DNA of 64,000 bases, from NCBI RefSeq assembly GCF_905171765.1, contig NC_053394.1, positions 160,031,256 through 160,095,255 on the forward strand, given 5' to 3'. The DNA comes from Bufo bufo (lineage: Eukaryota; Chordata; Amphibia; Anura; Bufonidae). The translations under genes and the position numbers were made by a program. The notes under the pieces are model-generated. The model saw nothing but the letters and a program-made list of their open reading frames with translations, was not told the DNA's origin and did not search any database. This document shows, one piece after another, positions 9,266 to 20,426 of the stretch; position 1 is the stretch's first letter, and each line of letters starts with the position of its first letter.

Positions 9266-10199
9266 GTACCCAAAACACAAATATCAGCGTATACACAGTA
9301 CCTCTTAGACATAAGATGTAATACAATGTCCCGATCACACCTTCTGAGATATCAAAACTCAACAATAATAAGTATATAAACGAACCCTTGCTCTGCAAAA
9401 AATATGACAAATCTCGGAAATTGGTAGTATTGCCACACTACTTATAAATTATCAAGCCTGGTATTGACTATGAAATGAAACTATTTCAATCAGAGGGTTT
9501 CCTCTTAAATCAATATTGTATCTTTTATTCAGCAATATGCATCTTTGCTAAATATTAACAATATTGACGTAGCGCCTTTTTAACACTAAGCATCTGCACT
9601 GAGCGGGGAGTTGACTAAATATTGGGCTATTTAATTTATATCAACACTACACAGAATAAAGTTATACATTACCGAGAATGCAGATGATGTGCAGAGACTA
9701 AGGGAAGTCAGCTCTAAGGTACGATCTGGTCAATGGGATTTTCTCCTGGCGTCTCTCCTTCCTTGCTTTGTTCTTGTGGTACCTGTGTCTTTTTTTTCCT
9801 GTTCTTCTCCTTTCTACCTCCTCTATGTGGGTTATTATCCACAAACTTATCAGTTAGACACACCTTCCTAGTTTGGAACTTTCCAATCATTGTCGGATAG
9901 GCGTGTACATATGATAAGGGTGGTGATGTCATACATCACCCAGAATGCACTTCTGCTACTGTAGTAATGTCACCTACTCATACCTAGGTGGCACTGTTGT
10001 ATAAGCTATTAGAATCATACTATAGTTAACTACGCAAGTTTGACTTCATCTTGCATTCTATATATTTAACATCGGGAACTTAAATCAAAGCTAGAGAGAT
10101 TAATTATGACACTTTTGCCCAATTAAGGACAGACTTCTAGGCGCCCCTTTGAATGTTTCTCACACTGTTAATGTTGTTATATAAAACTTGATGTATAAT
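9266..10199. other. unassigned intergenic sequence
   Basis: AT-rich sequence that continues the 3481-3918 spacer. I see no conserved protein motif, TIR or tandem structure. It may be old decayed repeat. Confidence 0.4.
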
Positions 10200-10529
10200 G
10201 CAAAAAAAATAAAAAATATGGGAAAAATATAGTAATTTTCACTTATATTTCTCCAATCTCTGGCCCTGACACACAAAAGGTATTGGACAGATGTCACAAG
10301 TCACTGCAGACATCCTCTATTGAAAAAGTATCGAAAATGATGGAAAAAATATAGTAATTTTCACTTATATTTCTCCAATATCTGGCCCTGACACACAAAA
10401 AGTATTGGATAGATGTCACGAGTCACTGCAGACACCCTCTATAGAAAAAGTATTGAAAATGATAGAAAAAATATAGTAATTTTAACTTATATTTCTCCAA
10501 TCTCTGGTCCTGATACACAAAAGCTATTG
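10200..10529 (+). repeat. 122-bp tandem repeat array, left part
   Basis: AGTAATTTTCAC recurs at about 10231, 10353 and 10475, a 122-bp spacing. The unit includes CTCTGGCCCTGACACACAAA and GATGTCACAAGTCACTGCAG. The same unit in the same orientation resumes at 24431, so the PLE pair sits inside this array. Confidence 0.9.
10515..10529. other. 15-bp target duplication of the PLE pair (left copy)
   Basis: ACACAAAAGCTATTG here is repeated exactly at 24431-24445, directly outside the right end of the PLE pair. The two copies overlap one position of the 122-bp unit, as a staggered insertion into a single unit would give. Confidence 0.75.
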
Positions 10530-10716
10530 TAAACCTACAAAACCTCTCTGTCTATACTTGACAGCACAACATTCCACCTGGAAAAACATCCTATATCATA
10601 ACAAAAAAGCAAGTGGAAATCATATATCCAAAATAGTATCAATTTATTATATATTAAAATGTAGAAAAAAAGGCAAGATGGAAAACAGTGTACAGAGAAG
10701 CGAAGGGCAAAATATA

Positions 10717-11247
10717 TAATCCAGTAGTCCTAGGACTAATAATTCCTGTTTAAGGTCTATTATTAAAACGTAACTTTTATTTGCTGTTAGCATACACATA
10801 AGACAAAACAAAAGACTCTGTTGAGAGTATTATTAAAAATACATATGGAGGGATGATTGACAGGTGGTAGAATATATAACACTCCATCACTATGCAATGC
10901 CAAAGTGAGGGATACAGCTGTATCCTTTTGTGAGTGTTATAAATTGTTCATATAGTTTGCCTTTTGGCACTAGATACTAAAATCTTTATCTGCTGGTGTT
11001 AGCCAACACCAGACAGTCTAGACCTTTTGGGCTTTCAATCCCTCAGTTTCGGAGATCAGTCTGTACACTGTTATCTGTATCTCCATTGCAGTAGTACTTC
11101 TAACTGAGGCTTATATCCATGCCTGCTGATTAGGTCTATTACTACCCCTGTCTTAGATCCGGTTCACACTGCGTCTGCAGATCGCGGTGCTACAGCTCAA
11201 ACTATCCCTGACATAATCTTTAAAAGGTAATAAGACGTAGCTCCCCC
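10717..11247. mobile_element. unclassified 531-bp insertion with 13-bp target duplication
   Basis: It interrupts the PLE-B 3' pseudo-LTR relative to PLE-C. AGGGCAAAATATA occurs on both sides (10704-10716 and 11248-11260). I see no clear terminal inverted repeat, A tail or coding frame. A long variable TSD favours a retroposed fragment, possibly another PLE or a SINE. Confidence 0.6.
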
Positions 11248-11524
11248 AGGGCAAAATATACACAGCTGGGCTCTCATGTATCTCCACAAGGCAATTCAGC
11301 ACTTAGTGGATATCAGGTCAAACACTGTGACTCACGGGCACCCAAAAATTGTGTCGCTGATGGTGAATACCACCCCCTTAGGGGACTGATTACGGCAACA
11401 CACAATAGAATATCCCTGGATGTCCGTGCGGTACACAGCAACGTCCTAGGCATTCATGGACAAGATATAACTGGCATACTTAGTACAATATATCTGCAAT
11501 CTGGTCCATAACACAGTGCATATA

Positions 11525-12459
11525 CAGTACAGACCAAAAGTTTGGACACACCTTCTCATTCAAAGAGTTTTCTTTATTTTCATGACTATGAAGGCATCAA
11601 AACTATGAATTAACACATGTGGAATTATATACATAACAAACAAGTGTGAAACAACTGAAAATATGTCATATTCTAGGTTCTTCAAAGTAGCCACCTTTTG
11701 CTTTATTACTGCTTTGCACACTCTTGGAATTCTCTTGATGAGCTTCAAGAGGTAGTCCCCTGAAATGGTCTTCCAACAGTTTTGAAGGAGTTCCCAGAGA
11801 TGCTTAGCACTTGTTGGCCCTTTTGCCTTCACTCTGCGGTCCAGCTCACCCCAAACCATCTCGATTGGGTTCAGGTCCGGTGACTGTGGAGGCCAGGTCA
11901 TCTGGCGCAGCACCCCATCACTCTCCTTCATGGTCAAATAGCCCTTACTTTCAAAGTTTTCCCAATTTTTCGGCTGAGTGACTGACCTTCATTTCTTAAA
12001 GTAATGATGGCCACTCGTTTTTCTTTACTTAGCTGCTTTTTTCTTGCCATAATACAAATTCTAACAGTCTATTCAGTAAGACTATCAGCTGTGTATCCAC
12101 CTGACTTCTCCTCAATGCAACTAATGGTCCCAACCCCATTTATAAGGCAAGAAATCCCACTTATTAAACCTGGCAGGGCACACCTGTGAAGTGAAAACCA
12201 TTTCAGGGGACTACCTCTTGAAGCTCATTAAGAGAATGCCAAGAGTGTGCAAAGCAGTAATCAAAGCAAAAGGTGGCTACTTTGAAGAACCTAGAATATG
12301 ACATATTTTCAGTTGTTTCACACTTGTTTATGTATATAATTCCACATGTGTTAATTCATAGTTTTGATGCCTTCAGTGTGAATCTACAATTTTCATAGTC
12401 ATGAAAATAAAGAAAACTCTTTGAATGAGGAGGTGTGTCCAAACTTTTGGTCTGTACTG
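11525..12459. mobile_element. Tc1-derived foldback element, copy 1
   Basis: The 935-bp element is flanked by TA (11523-11524 and 12460-12461). Both ends are CAGTACAGACCAAAAGTTTG-type Tc1 termini. Arms of about 240-270 bp are inverted copies: each carries the transposase 3' end next to the terminus, on the minus strand at left and the plus strand at right. Only the C-terminal third of transposase remains. Copy 2 (27574-28505) has the same architecture, so the derivative has been mobilised as a unit. Confidence 0.88.
11560..11937 (-). pseudogene. Tc1 transposase C-terminal fragment (foldback copy 1)
   Basis: The remnant holds the third catalytic residue in SPDLNPIEMVW and the following LWELLQ..WKTI..DYLLKLIKR region. 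It is preceded by MTMKESDGVLRQMTWPPQ. The two catalytic aspartates are absent. The 3' end is frameshifted relative to copy 2, after VIKQK. It cannot act as a transposase. Confidence 0.85.
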
Positions 12460-12603
12460 TATGTAAATAGCCAAGAAAATAACATAGGCCTAATATAGAT
12501 GTGTTATATGGTGAACCATGCACTGGTATTTACTAATACCTAACACAAGACGTACCTGAAGACATGATGGTAGCCCAGAAGGATATGTGACCCTAAGCGC
12601 AGG

Positions 12604-12644
12604 ACCTCGACGCGCGTTTCACCTCAGCGGCTTCGTCCGGAGGT
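12604..12644 (-). ncRNA. degenerate hammerhead motif of PLE-B
   Basis: It is the same layout as the PLE-C motif at 23876-23916: stem I ACCTC/GAGGT, GAAA (12617-12620), self-complementary ACGCGCGT stem III and GTC (12609-12611). The core reads CGGACGA instead of CTGACGA (12633-12639). That replaces the invariant U4 with G, so cleavage should be lost. Confidence 0.65.
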
Positions 12645-14076
12645 ATCAGAATGTAAAATGGCAGGGTATAAATAATCGAGATAAAGAGTGGGAGGGTTTA
12701 CCTGGATTGCGAACACCTGTGGTCCAATACAGCGGGCGTGGAAACACCATGATCCACGGAGCCATCTCTCAGCGCTTCCCCGCCAATGCACCGCGCATGC
12801 ACGCCGCATGATGACGTCCCGGAGCACGTTGAGATGACGCCGTGCAGCGCATGCGTGGAGCCGCGACCCAGTGGAACGCAGGTGACCCGCAAACACCAGC
12901 CGATGGATCCTATTAAGAGAGCGGATGTAACTACCTCTCAGGGGTGACTGGTACGATTTGAGGAGAGTACAGGGTCACCATATATAGCCGTAAACCATAT
13001 CAGGCCTACGGTAACCCTATATTCGTGGGTGCTAATATTTACATATTAAGGTGTAGCGGCACCGTTCCTCCATATACACTACACTTAATGAGGAACCCAG
13101 TAATTAATACACCAATTTAGATTATACCACCAATACATGATTACAATCCAATATTAATATGACATGATTAAGTAAATGTAACAATAAAAATAGATATAGA
13201 AAAACCACACTTAAAAACCAATAAAAGAGAATCCATAACAATTCATAGACATAGTGATAACCACAATAATTCATATAAGTTTTATTTCATAACCCATGTT
13301 ACTTCATAATATGCTGGATCGCATTATCCCCAGTAATCTAAAAGTGCATACAATATATAAGATTCGATTACTGGCGTAAGGCTCAGTCTATAGTAATGAA
13401 TAGTGTGTACCATCACAGTGATTAGAGTGTCCGTGTCAAAGATTACTGGACGCACTTCTAATAATAAGGAGTGTATATGGTATCAAAGAATGGGGCGAGA
13501 GTCTCAGAAACAATCCCATCAAGGACAATAAAGGAGGTGGCGGCCGTGGAGAGACCCCACCAATTGTCCACTGGTGGGATTAGTTGTGGCACTCCCGACC
13601 CATCATTCATAAAATCCAATTGACCAACACCCATCTAAACAATGACATGTTAGTCTATACTGGATATGCTCTCCCCAAAAAATGCTAAACGCCCACCAAT
13701 GGACCAACACCCATCAAGATGATAGCATGTTGGTCCATACAGAGACAATCCCCAGATGATTCAGTATCACAAAATAACTAGATTGCAAATCCCCAAAGAA
13801 AATACGAAAATTGGACCCAATCCATACACATAATCCTCAATATAATACATTCTCTTATATGTATGTTTTTGTCCACTTCGAGTCGTCTCTACTTCATTTA
13901 AGGCTTTTCTTCCCCTGGTCGCTTATTGAATCGCTTATTGAATCCATTGCCACCACGTCCCAAATTGAAGGTAAAGTAATAATCTCAAAAGAAGAAAAAA
14001 GACAATATTATAATAAAGAATAAGGAATACTAAATATAAAAAAACTATACCCTGTAGTTTAAAATTCGCGCTACTT
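12645..14076 (-). repeat. PLE-B 3' non-coding region
   Basis: It extends from the ORF2 stop to the hammerhead and matches PLE-C 22308-23875 in inverted orientation. It is about 150 bp shorter around 13600-13700, where PLE-C has a second GGGTGTTGGTC-containing segment. No open frame is supported. Confidence 0.75.
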
Positions 14077-15939
14077 TTATAGAAAGGAGGAGAAGCTATT
14101 AGACTCATTGAGACCATACGGGGCTACAGTGTCCAGGACAACTATCCATCTGGTTTCTCTACGGAGCAGGGCTTGTTTAACATTCCCGCCTCTGGACCCC
14201 AGACTGATTTTGTCTATGCCCCTCACTTTCAGGCCTCGTGGGTCAGATCCGTGGAACCTACGGAAATGCCGTGGAATTGCTTGCAACATGTCCCAGTCTT
14301 TTTCAGGTACCTCGGAGGCTGCATGAATTTTGCTAATATGTTCCAGCACCCGGACCTTAAGGGCCATGGTAGTCATCCCAATATAGATTAAATTGCATGG
14401 ACATGTAATTAGGTATACCACTGCCTCTGTGTTGCATGTAATATTATGCACGATCATAAAATTCTTTTTCCCGGAGGAATCACAGAAGGCAGTGGAACGG
14501 ACCATATACTTACATGCCACACATGATCCGCATGAGAATGATCCCCATCTAGGACCCTTACTACCAAATATGCCTCCAGCTGTTCTCGGTACATAATGAC
14601 TGTTAGTCAAGAGGTCACGCAGATTGCGCAATCTCCTCCATGTGATCTGGGGGTACGGGGTCAAACATGTTGCCAGGTCCCCATCCGTTTGGAGGACCGG
14701 CCAGTGCTTGCGTAAAACATTTTGAATGAAATGCCACTTGTTGTTAAATGGGGTAATAATCCTCACCCCTGACTCCCTACTGTCTTTTGATCTAATTTTA
14801 CTTACCAGTAGGGAATCTCTCGTAGTATTTTTGGCTCTCTCATAACCCTGCTGAATCATATTTAGTTGGTACCCCCTCTCCAGGAAACGTTGTGTCAACA
14901 GGGACGCCTGATGTTCAAAGTGCTTCTCATTAGAGCAGAACCTACGTGTTCTTAAAAACTGTCCCGTAGGTATTGCCTGTATGGTTTTCGGGTGATGTGA
15001 GGAAGAGGCGTGGAGAAGGGAATTGACTGCCGTGATTTTCCTGAAAAGATTGGTGGATAAATGTCCATCAGGAGCCTTCGTAATCATGATGTCCAGGAAC
15101 TCAACCTCGGTCTGGCTATACTTCCAAGTCAGCTTAATATTGCGATCATTGGTATTCAGGCGGACTAGGAATTCCTCCAGGGCGGGTACAGAGTCCTGCC
15201 ACAGGAAGAATACATCGTCTATATACTTAGACCATAGGAGTGCGGCATCGTATCCCGGAGTGTTATGGACAATCTCTCTTTCCCACAGCCCCAGGAACAA
15301 ATTGGCATATGAGGGTGCACACGATGCCCCCATTGCTGTTCCCTGGAGCTGTAGGAAGAGGCGGTCCTTAAAAAGAAAATAATTATGCGTTAACATGAAT
15401 TCTAATAACGCCAAAATCAGTTCTATCGTGTTGTTGTCATAATCAGTCATGGATAAAAATGATCTAGATGCCCGCACTCCCTGGTCATGGCATATAGACG
15501 TGTATAATGACTCTACGTCACAAGTGACGAGAACTGCATCCCTGTCCACATGAATACCATTGAGACGTCTCAACATGTCCGTAGTATCTTTCACAAAAGA
15601 CGGGAGGATCTCCACGCTTTTCTTAAGAAAGAAATCAATAAATCTACCCACATTGGCACACAAACCCCCAATCCCTGAAACGATAGGGCGTCCTGGGGGA
15701 TTTGTTTGGTTTTTGTGGATCTTTGGGAGCAGATATAATGTTGGTTTGATAGGGAATTCAACCTTCAATCCTTCCATCATTTTTGGGCTAATGATGCTCT
15801 GATCACATGCATCCACCAAGATATCGTCTAACTCTCTCTTATAGAGGGCAGTAGGGTCCTTGTCAATTCTCCTATAGCACTGTCTGTTATTCAACTGACG
15901 GAAGGCCTCTTTTTCATACATCTGCACCGGCCAAATCAC
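14077..15939 (-). pseudogene. PLE-B ORF2: reverse transcriptase - linker - GIY-YIG endonuclease (620-aa open frame)
   Basis: Target-primed PLE polymerase with endonuclease. Order in the frame: YLLPKIHKN and PGRPIVSGIGG early (about 70-90); RT motif A in LVTCDVESLYTS (D about 141); QGTAMGASCAPSYANLFLG; catalytic YIDD at about 239-242; Cys-rich linker CGSCVACK and ITCNTEAVVYLITCPC; GIY-YIG core LIYIGMTT at about 518; end block NESNSF then stop. RT and endonuclease motifs all look intact. However, this frame begins mid-ORF at an internal Met, because a 1-bp loss near 15945 relative to PLE-C shifts it from the N-terminal part. The parent could in principle have been active; this copy is probably dead. 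Confidence 0.88.
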
Positions 15940-16434
15940 GACATTACCCCCTTATCAGCTGGTTTGATTACTACTTCCTTGAGCTCCTGTAGTTCACGTA
16001 GTGCCTGTCTTTGCAACTTGGTCAGATTATCCCCCCTAATATATGGGGATCCATCATTTAGATCTCGTTTGACCAACTTAACAAAGACATCCACTGCAGG
16101 GCACAAGGATTTGGGGGGGGAATGCACGTGAGCGCCGGTGCAGATGTATGGGGAGTCTACTGGTCTTAGGTTTGAACTGTTCCTCCAAAAGGGACTCCAG
16201 ATCCCTTAACTCTTGCCTCTCCAAAGGTGACATTGGAACGGCCGTCTCATGGCCCCGGCTGAAATATTTTTTAAGAAGAAGTTTACGGGCAAATAATTCC
16301 AAATCTTTGACAGTTTCAAAGTAGTCAAATCTGCCTACCGGGGAAAAGGATAAGCCTTTCTGTAACACCTGCTGCTGTGGTGGAGTCAATTGAATATCAG
16401 AGAGATTAATTACCTTTCTTCCCTTGGCCATTCC
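15940..16434 (-). pseudogene. PLE-B ORF2 N-terminal part, frameshifted
   Basis: Two overlapping frames (16078-16431 and 15936-16127) together match one continuous stretch of PLE-C. Blocks include VINLSDIQLTPPQQQVLQKG and LFARKLLLKKYF, then KLQRQALRELQELKEVV. The break lies in a G run at about 16112-16120. In PLE-B the segment opens with ATG (MAKGRKVINL), a plausible own start for ORF2. The function of this N-terminal region is not known to me. Confidence 0.75.
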
Positions 16435-17137
16435 CGTTCCTGTATTTTCTCTTTTGTGCCGGGGTAGGCAGGTTGTAGCCTGCTCTTTCCAAATCCGGTC
16501 CTCGTCCGGTGGCCGAGCGCCCGTCTAAAAAAGATGCTCCACATTCCTCCTCAGATACAGAAGATGCTATTGATTGGGAGCGTGAGCGTGATTCTGGTCG
16601 TACGCTATTTCTCTGCCACCTGAATACTTTATTTTGTTGGTAATCTCCCAAATCCCTCTGAAATTTCTTTGTTTTCATCGATTATATTTCTCTCTCCCAC
16701 TTAGCCAGGTCTTCTTCTAGGCTTTTATCAATCCCTTCCAATTCTTCCTTAGTAAGGAGCTGTTGAATACTCTCCTTATGGTTGTCAATGTCCTTCTCTA
16801 CGATCTCCAATGAGCTACGATCCGCCCTAATTAACAACTCAATCAGGGTCTGTGAGCACTTTGTCAGAGTTTCTTCCCACTTACCCATAAAGGTGGGATC
16901 TTCACCTTCTAGGGTTGAGAATATCTGAACACGCAGCCCCCGTGGCACAATGCTCCTATTGAGATAGTTTTCTAATGCAGCTTTGTTCCACCACAACTTC
17001 GTGCATTTCCTAAGTGCCTCTCTGATCTTATGTTTCAACTCCTTACTATCACATTTCTCTGTATCCTGTGCCGTTTTCTCTCCAAAAACGGTTCCCAGTT
17101 GTGACACCCAGTCTTTGTCACGTGATCTGAAATCCAT
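16408..17137 (-). pseudogene. PLE-B ORF1 (basic, coiled-coil-like), one nonsense codon
   Basis: It starts MDFRSRDKDWVSQLG and runs through a Lys/Glu-rich, helix-prone stretch (ESIQQLLTKEELEGIDKSL) into an Arg/Ser-rich segment (RPESRSRSQS) and a basic tail. A TAA near 16680 replaces CAA of PLE-C, splitting the frame. There is no RNA-binding zinc knuckle. A nucleic-acid-binding ORF1-type role is only a guess. The tail overlaps the start of ORF2 in another frame. Confidence 0.7.
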
Positions 17138-17288
17138 ATATGAGGTATTACCTAAAATATATATAATACTTGTAAACCTACAAAACCTCTCTGTCTATAC
17201 TTGACAGCACAACATTCCACCTGGAAAAACATCCAATATCATAGCAAAAGAGCAAGTGGAGATCATATATCCAAAATAGTATCAATTT
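17138..17288 (-). repeat. PLE-B truncated 5' pseudo-LTR
   Basis: About 150 bp match, inverted, the last part of the PLE-C 5' pseudo-LTR before ORF1. The hammerhead part is missing. The junction with PLE-C lies at about 17288. Confidence 0.7.
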
Positions 17289-17946
17289 ACGCGTCGAGGT
17301 GAAACGCGCGTCGAGGTCCTGCGCTTAGGGTCACATATCCTTCTGGGCTACCATCATGTCTTCAGGTACGTCCTGTGTTAGGTATTAGTAAATACCAGTG
17401 CATGGTTCACCATATACCACATCTATATTAGGCCTATGTTATTTTCTTGGCTATTTACATATATGTACTGTGTCATGGACCAGATTGCAGATATATTGTA
17501 CTAAGTATGCCAGTTATATCTTGTCCATGAATGCCTAGGACGTTGCTGTGTACCGCACGGACATCCAGGGATATTCTATTGTGTGTTGCCGTAATCAGTC
17601 CCCTAAGGGGGTGGTATTCACCATCAGCGACACAATTTTTGGGTGCCCCGTGAGTCACAGTGTTTGACCTGATATCCACTAAGTGCTGAATTGCCTTGTG
17701 GCGATACATGAGAGCCCAGCCGTGTATATTTTGCCCTTCGCTTCTCTGTACACTGTTTTCCATCTTGCCTTTTTTTCTACATTTTAATATATAATAAATT
17801 GATACTATTTTGGATATATGATCTCCACTTGCTTTTTTGCTATGATATTGGATGTTTTTCCAGGTGGAATGTTGTGCTGTCAAGTATAGACAGAGAGGTT
17901 TTGTAGGTTTACAAGTATTATATATATTTTAGGTAATACCTCATAT
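17289..17946 (+). repeat. PLE-C 5' pseudo-LTR
   Basis: It begins inside the hammerhead sequence: the GAAA, stem III and GTC half is kept, but the CTGACGA half is absent. It then matches the 3' pseudo-LTR (23912-24430) and runs on about 115 bp to the ORF1 start at 17947. A promoter is expected here for PLEs, but I cannot pinpoint one. Confidence 0.75.
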
Positions 17947-18681
17947 ATGGATTTCAGATCACGTGACAAAGACTGGGTGTCACAACTGGGAACCGTTTTT
18001 GGAGAGAAAACGGCACAGGATACAGAGAAATGTGATAGTAAGGAGTTGAAACATAAGATCAGAGAGGCACTTAGGAAACGCACGAAGTTGTGGTGGAACA
18101 AAGCTGCATTAGAAAACTATCTCAATAGGAGCATTGTGCCACGGGGGCTGCGTGTTCAGATATTCCCAACCCTATAAGGTGAAGATCCCACCTTTATGGG
18201 TAAGTGGGAAGAAACTCTGACAAAGTGCTCACAGACCCTGATTGAGTTGTTAATTGGGGCGTATCGTAGATCATTGGAGATTGTGGAGAAGGACATTGAC
18301 AACCATAAGGAGAGTATTCAACAGCTCCTTACTAAGGAAGAATTGGAATGGTTTGATAAAAGCCTAGAAGAAGACCTGGCTAAGTGGGAGAGAGAAATAC
18401 AATCGATGAAAACAAAGAAATTTCAGAGGGATTTGGGAGATTACCAACAAAATAAAGTATTCAGGTGGCAGAAAAATAGCGTAAGACCAGAATCACGCTC
18501 ACGCTCCCAATCAATAGCATCTTTTGTATCTGAGGAGGAATGTGGAGCATCTTTTTTAGATGGGCGCTCGGCCACCGGACGAGGACCGGATTTGGAAAGA
18601 GCAGGCTACAACCTGCGTACCCCGGCACAAAAGAGAAAATACAGGAATGGGAATGGCCGAGGGAAGAAAGCAAGGAATTAA
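17947..18681 (+). pseudogene. PLE-C ORF1, one nonsense codon
   Basis: Same protein as PLE-B ORF1 (MDFRSRDKD start, coiled-coil-like middle, RPESRSRSQS segment). A TAA at about 18174-18176 replaces a Glu codon present in PLE-B; the frame reopens at once and continues to 18681. The two copies are broken at different codons, so their shared ancestor probably had an intact ORF1. Confidence 0.75.
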
Positions 18682-20426
18682 AGGTAATTAATCTCTCTGA
18701 TATTCAATTGACTCCACCACAGCAGCAGGTGTTACAGAAAGGCTTATCCTTTTCCCCGGTAGGCAGATTTGACTACTTTGAAATTGTCAAAGATTTGGAA
18801 TTATTTGCCCGTAAACTTCTTCTTAAAAAATATTTCAGCCGGGGCCATGAGACGGCCGTTCCAATGTCACCTTTGGAGAGGCAAGCCTTAAGGGATCTGG
18901 AGTCCCTTTTGGAGGAACAGTTCGAACCTAAGACCAGTAGACTCCCCATATATCTGCACCGGCGCTCACATACGTTCCCCCCCAAATCCTTGTGCCCTGC
19001 AGTGGATGTCTTTGTTAAGTTGGTCAAACGAGATCTAAATGATGGATCCCCATGTATTAGGGTGGATAATCTGACCAAGTTGCAAAGACAGGCACTACGT
19101 GAACTACAGGAGCTCAAGGAAGTAGTAATCAAACCAGCTGATAAGGAGGGTAATGTCGTGATTTGGCCGGTGCAGATGTATGAAAAAGAGGCCTTCCGTC
19201 AGTTGAATAACAGACAGTGCTATAGGAGAATTGACAAGGACCCTACTGCCCTCTATAAGAGAGAGTTAGACAATATCTTGGTGGATGCATGTGATCAGAG
19301 CATCATTAGCCCAAAAATGATGAAAGGATTGAAGGTTGAATTCCCTATCAAACCAACATTATATCTGCTCCCAAAGGTCCACAAAAACCAAACAAATCCC
19401 CCAGGACGCCCTATCGTTTCAGGGATTGGGGGTTTGTGTGCCAATGTGGGTAGATTTATTGATTTCCAGGGAACAGCAATGGGGGCATCGTGTGCACCCT
19501 CATATGCCAATTTGTTCCTGGGGCTGTGGGAAAGAGAGATTGTCCATAACACTCCGGGATACGATGCCGCACTCCTATGGTCTAGGTATATAGATGATGT
19601 ATTCTTCCTGTGGCAGGACTCTGTACCCGCCCTGGAGGAATTCCTAGTCCGCCTGAATACCAATGATCGCAATATTAAGCTGACTTGGAAGTATAGCCAG
19701 ACCGAGGTTGAGTTCCTGGACATCATGATTACGAAGGTTCCTGATGGACATTTATCCACCAATCTTTTCAGGAAAATCACGGCAGTCAATTCCCTTCTCC
19801 ACGCCTCCTCCTCACATCACCCGAAAACCATACAGGCAATACCTACGGGACAGTTTTTAAGAACACGTAGGTTCTGCTCTAATGAGAAGCACTTTGAACA
19901 TCAGGCGTCCCTGTTGACACAACGTTTCCTGGAGAGGGGGTACCAACTAAATATGATTCAGCAGGGTTATGAGAGAGCCAAAAATACTACGAGAGATTCC
20001 CTACTGGTAAGTAAAATTAGATCAAAAGACAGTAGGGAGTCAGGGGTGAGGTTTATTACCCCATATAACAACAAGTGGCGTTTCATTCAAAATGTTTTAT
20101 GCAAGCACTTGCCGGTCCTCCAAACGGATGGGGACCTGGCAACATGTTTGACCCCATACCCCCAGATCACATGGAGGAGATTGCGCAATCTGCATGACCT
20201 CTTGACTAACAGTCATTATGTACCGAGAACAGCTGGAGGCATATTTGGTAGTAAGGGTCCTAGATGGGGATCATTCTCATGCGGATCATGTGTGGCATGT
20301 AAGTATATGGTCCGTTCCACTGCCTTCTGTGATTCCTCCGGGAAAAAGAATTTTAAGACCGTGCATAATATTACATGCAACACAGAGGCAGTGGTATACC
20401 TAATTACATGTCCATGCAATTTAATC
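18640..20426 (+). pseudogene. PLE-C ORF2, RT part, with 95-codon deletion of RT motif A
   Basis: An open frame from 18540 carries the ORF2 N-terminal blocks, YLLPKVHKN, PGRPIVSGIGG, QGTAMGASC, the catalytic YIDD and the Cys-rich linker CGSCVACK. Relative to PLE-B, about 285 bp are missing in frame between GRFIDF and QGTAMG. That removes LVTCDVESLYTS, which holds a catalytic Asp of RT. At the ORF1/ORF2 border PLE-C has 13 bp more than PLE-B, which closes the ATG used there. The frame is cut at 20427 by Tc1-B. This copy cannot encode active RT. Confidence 0.85.

Noticed and set aside
9266..10199. Possible ERV or foamy-like LTR remnant
   Set aside because: I could find no paired LTR, primer site or retroviral motif.
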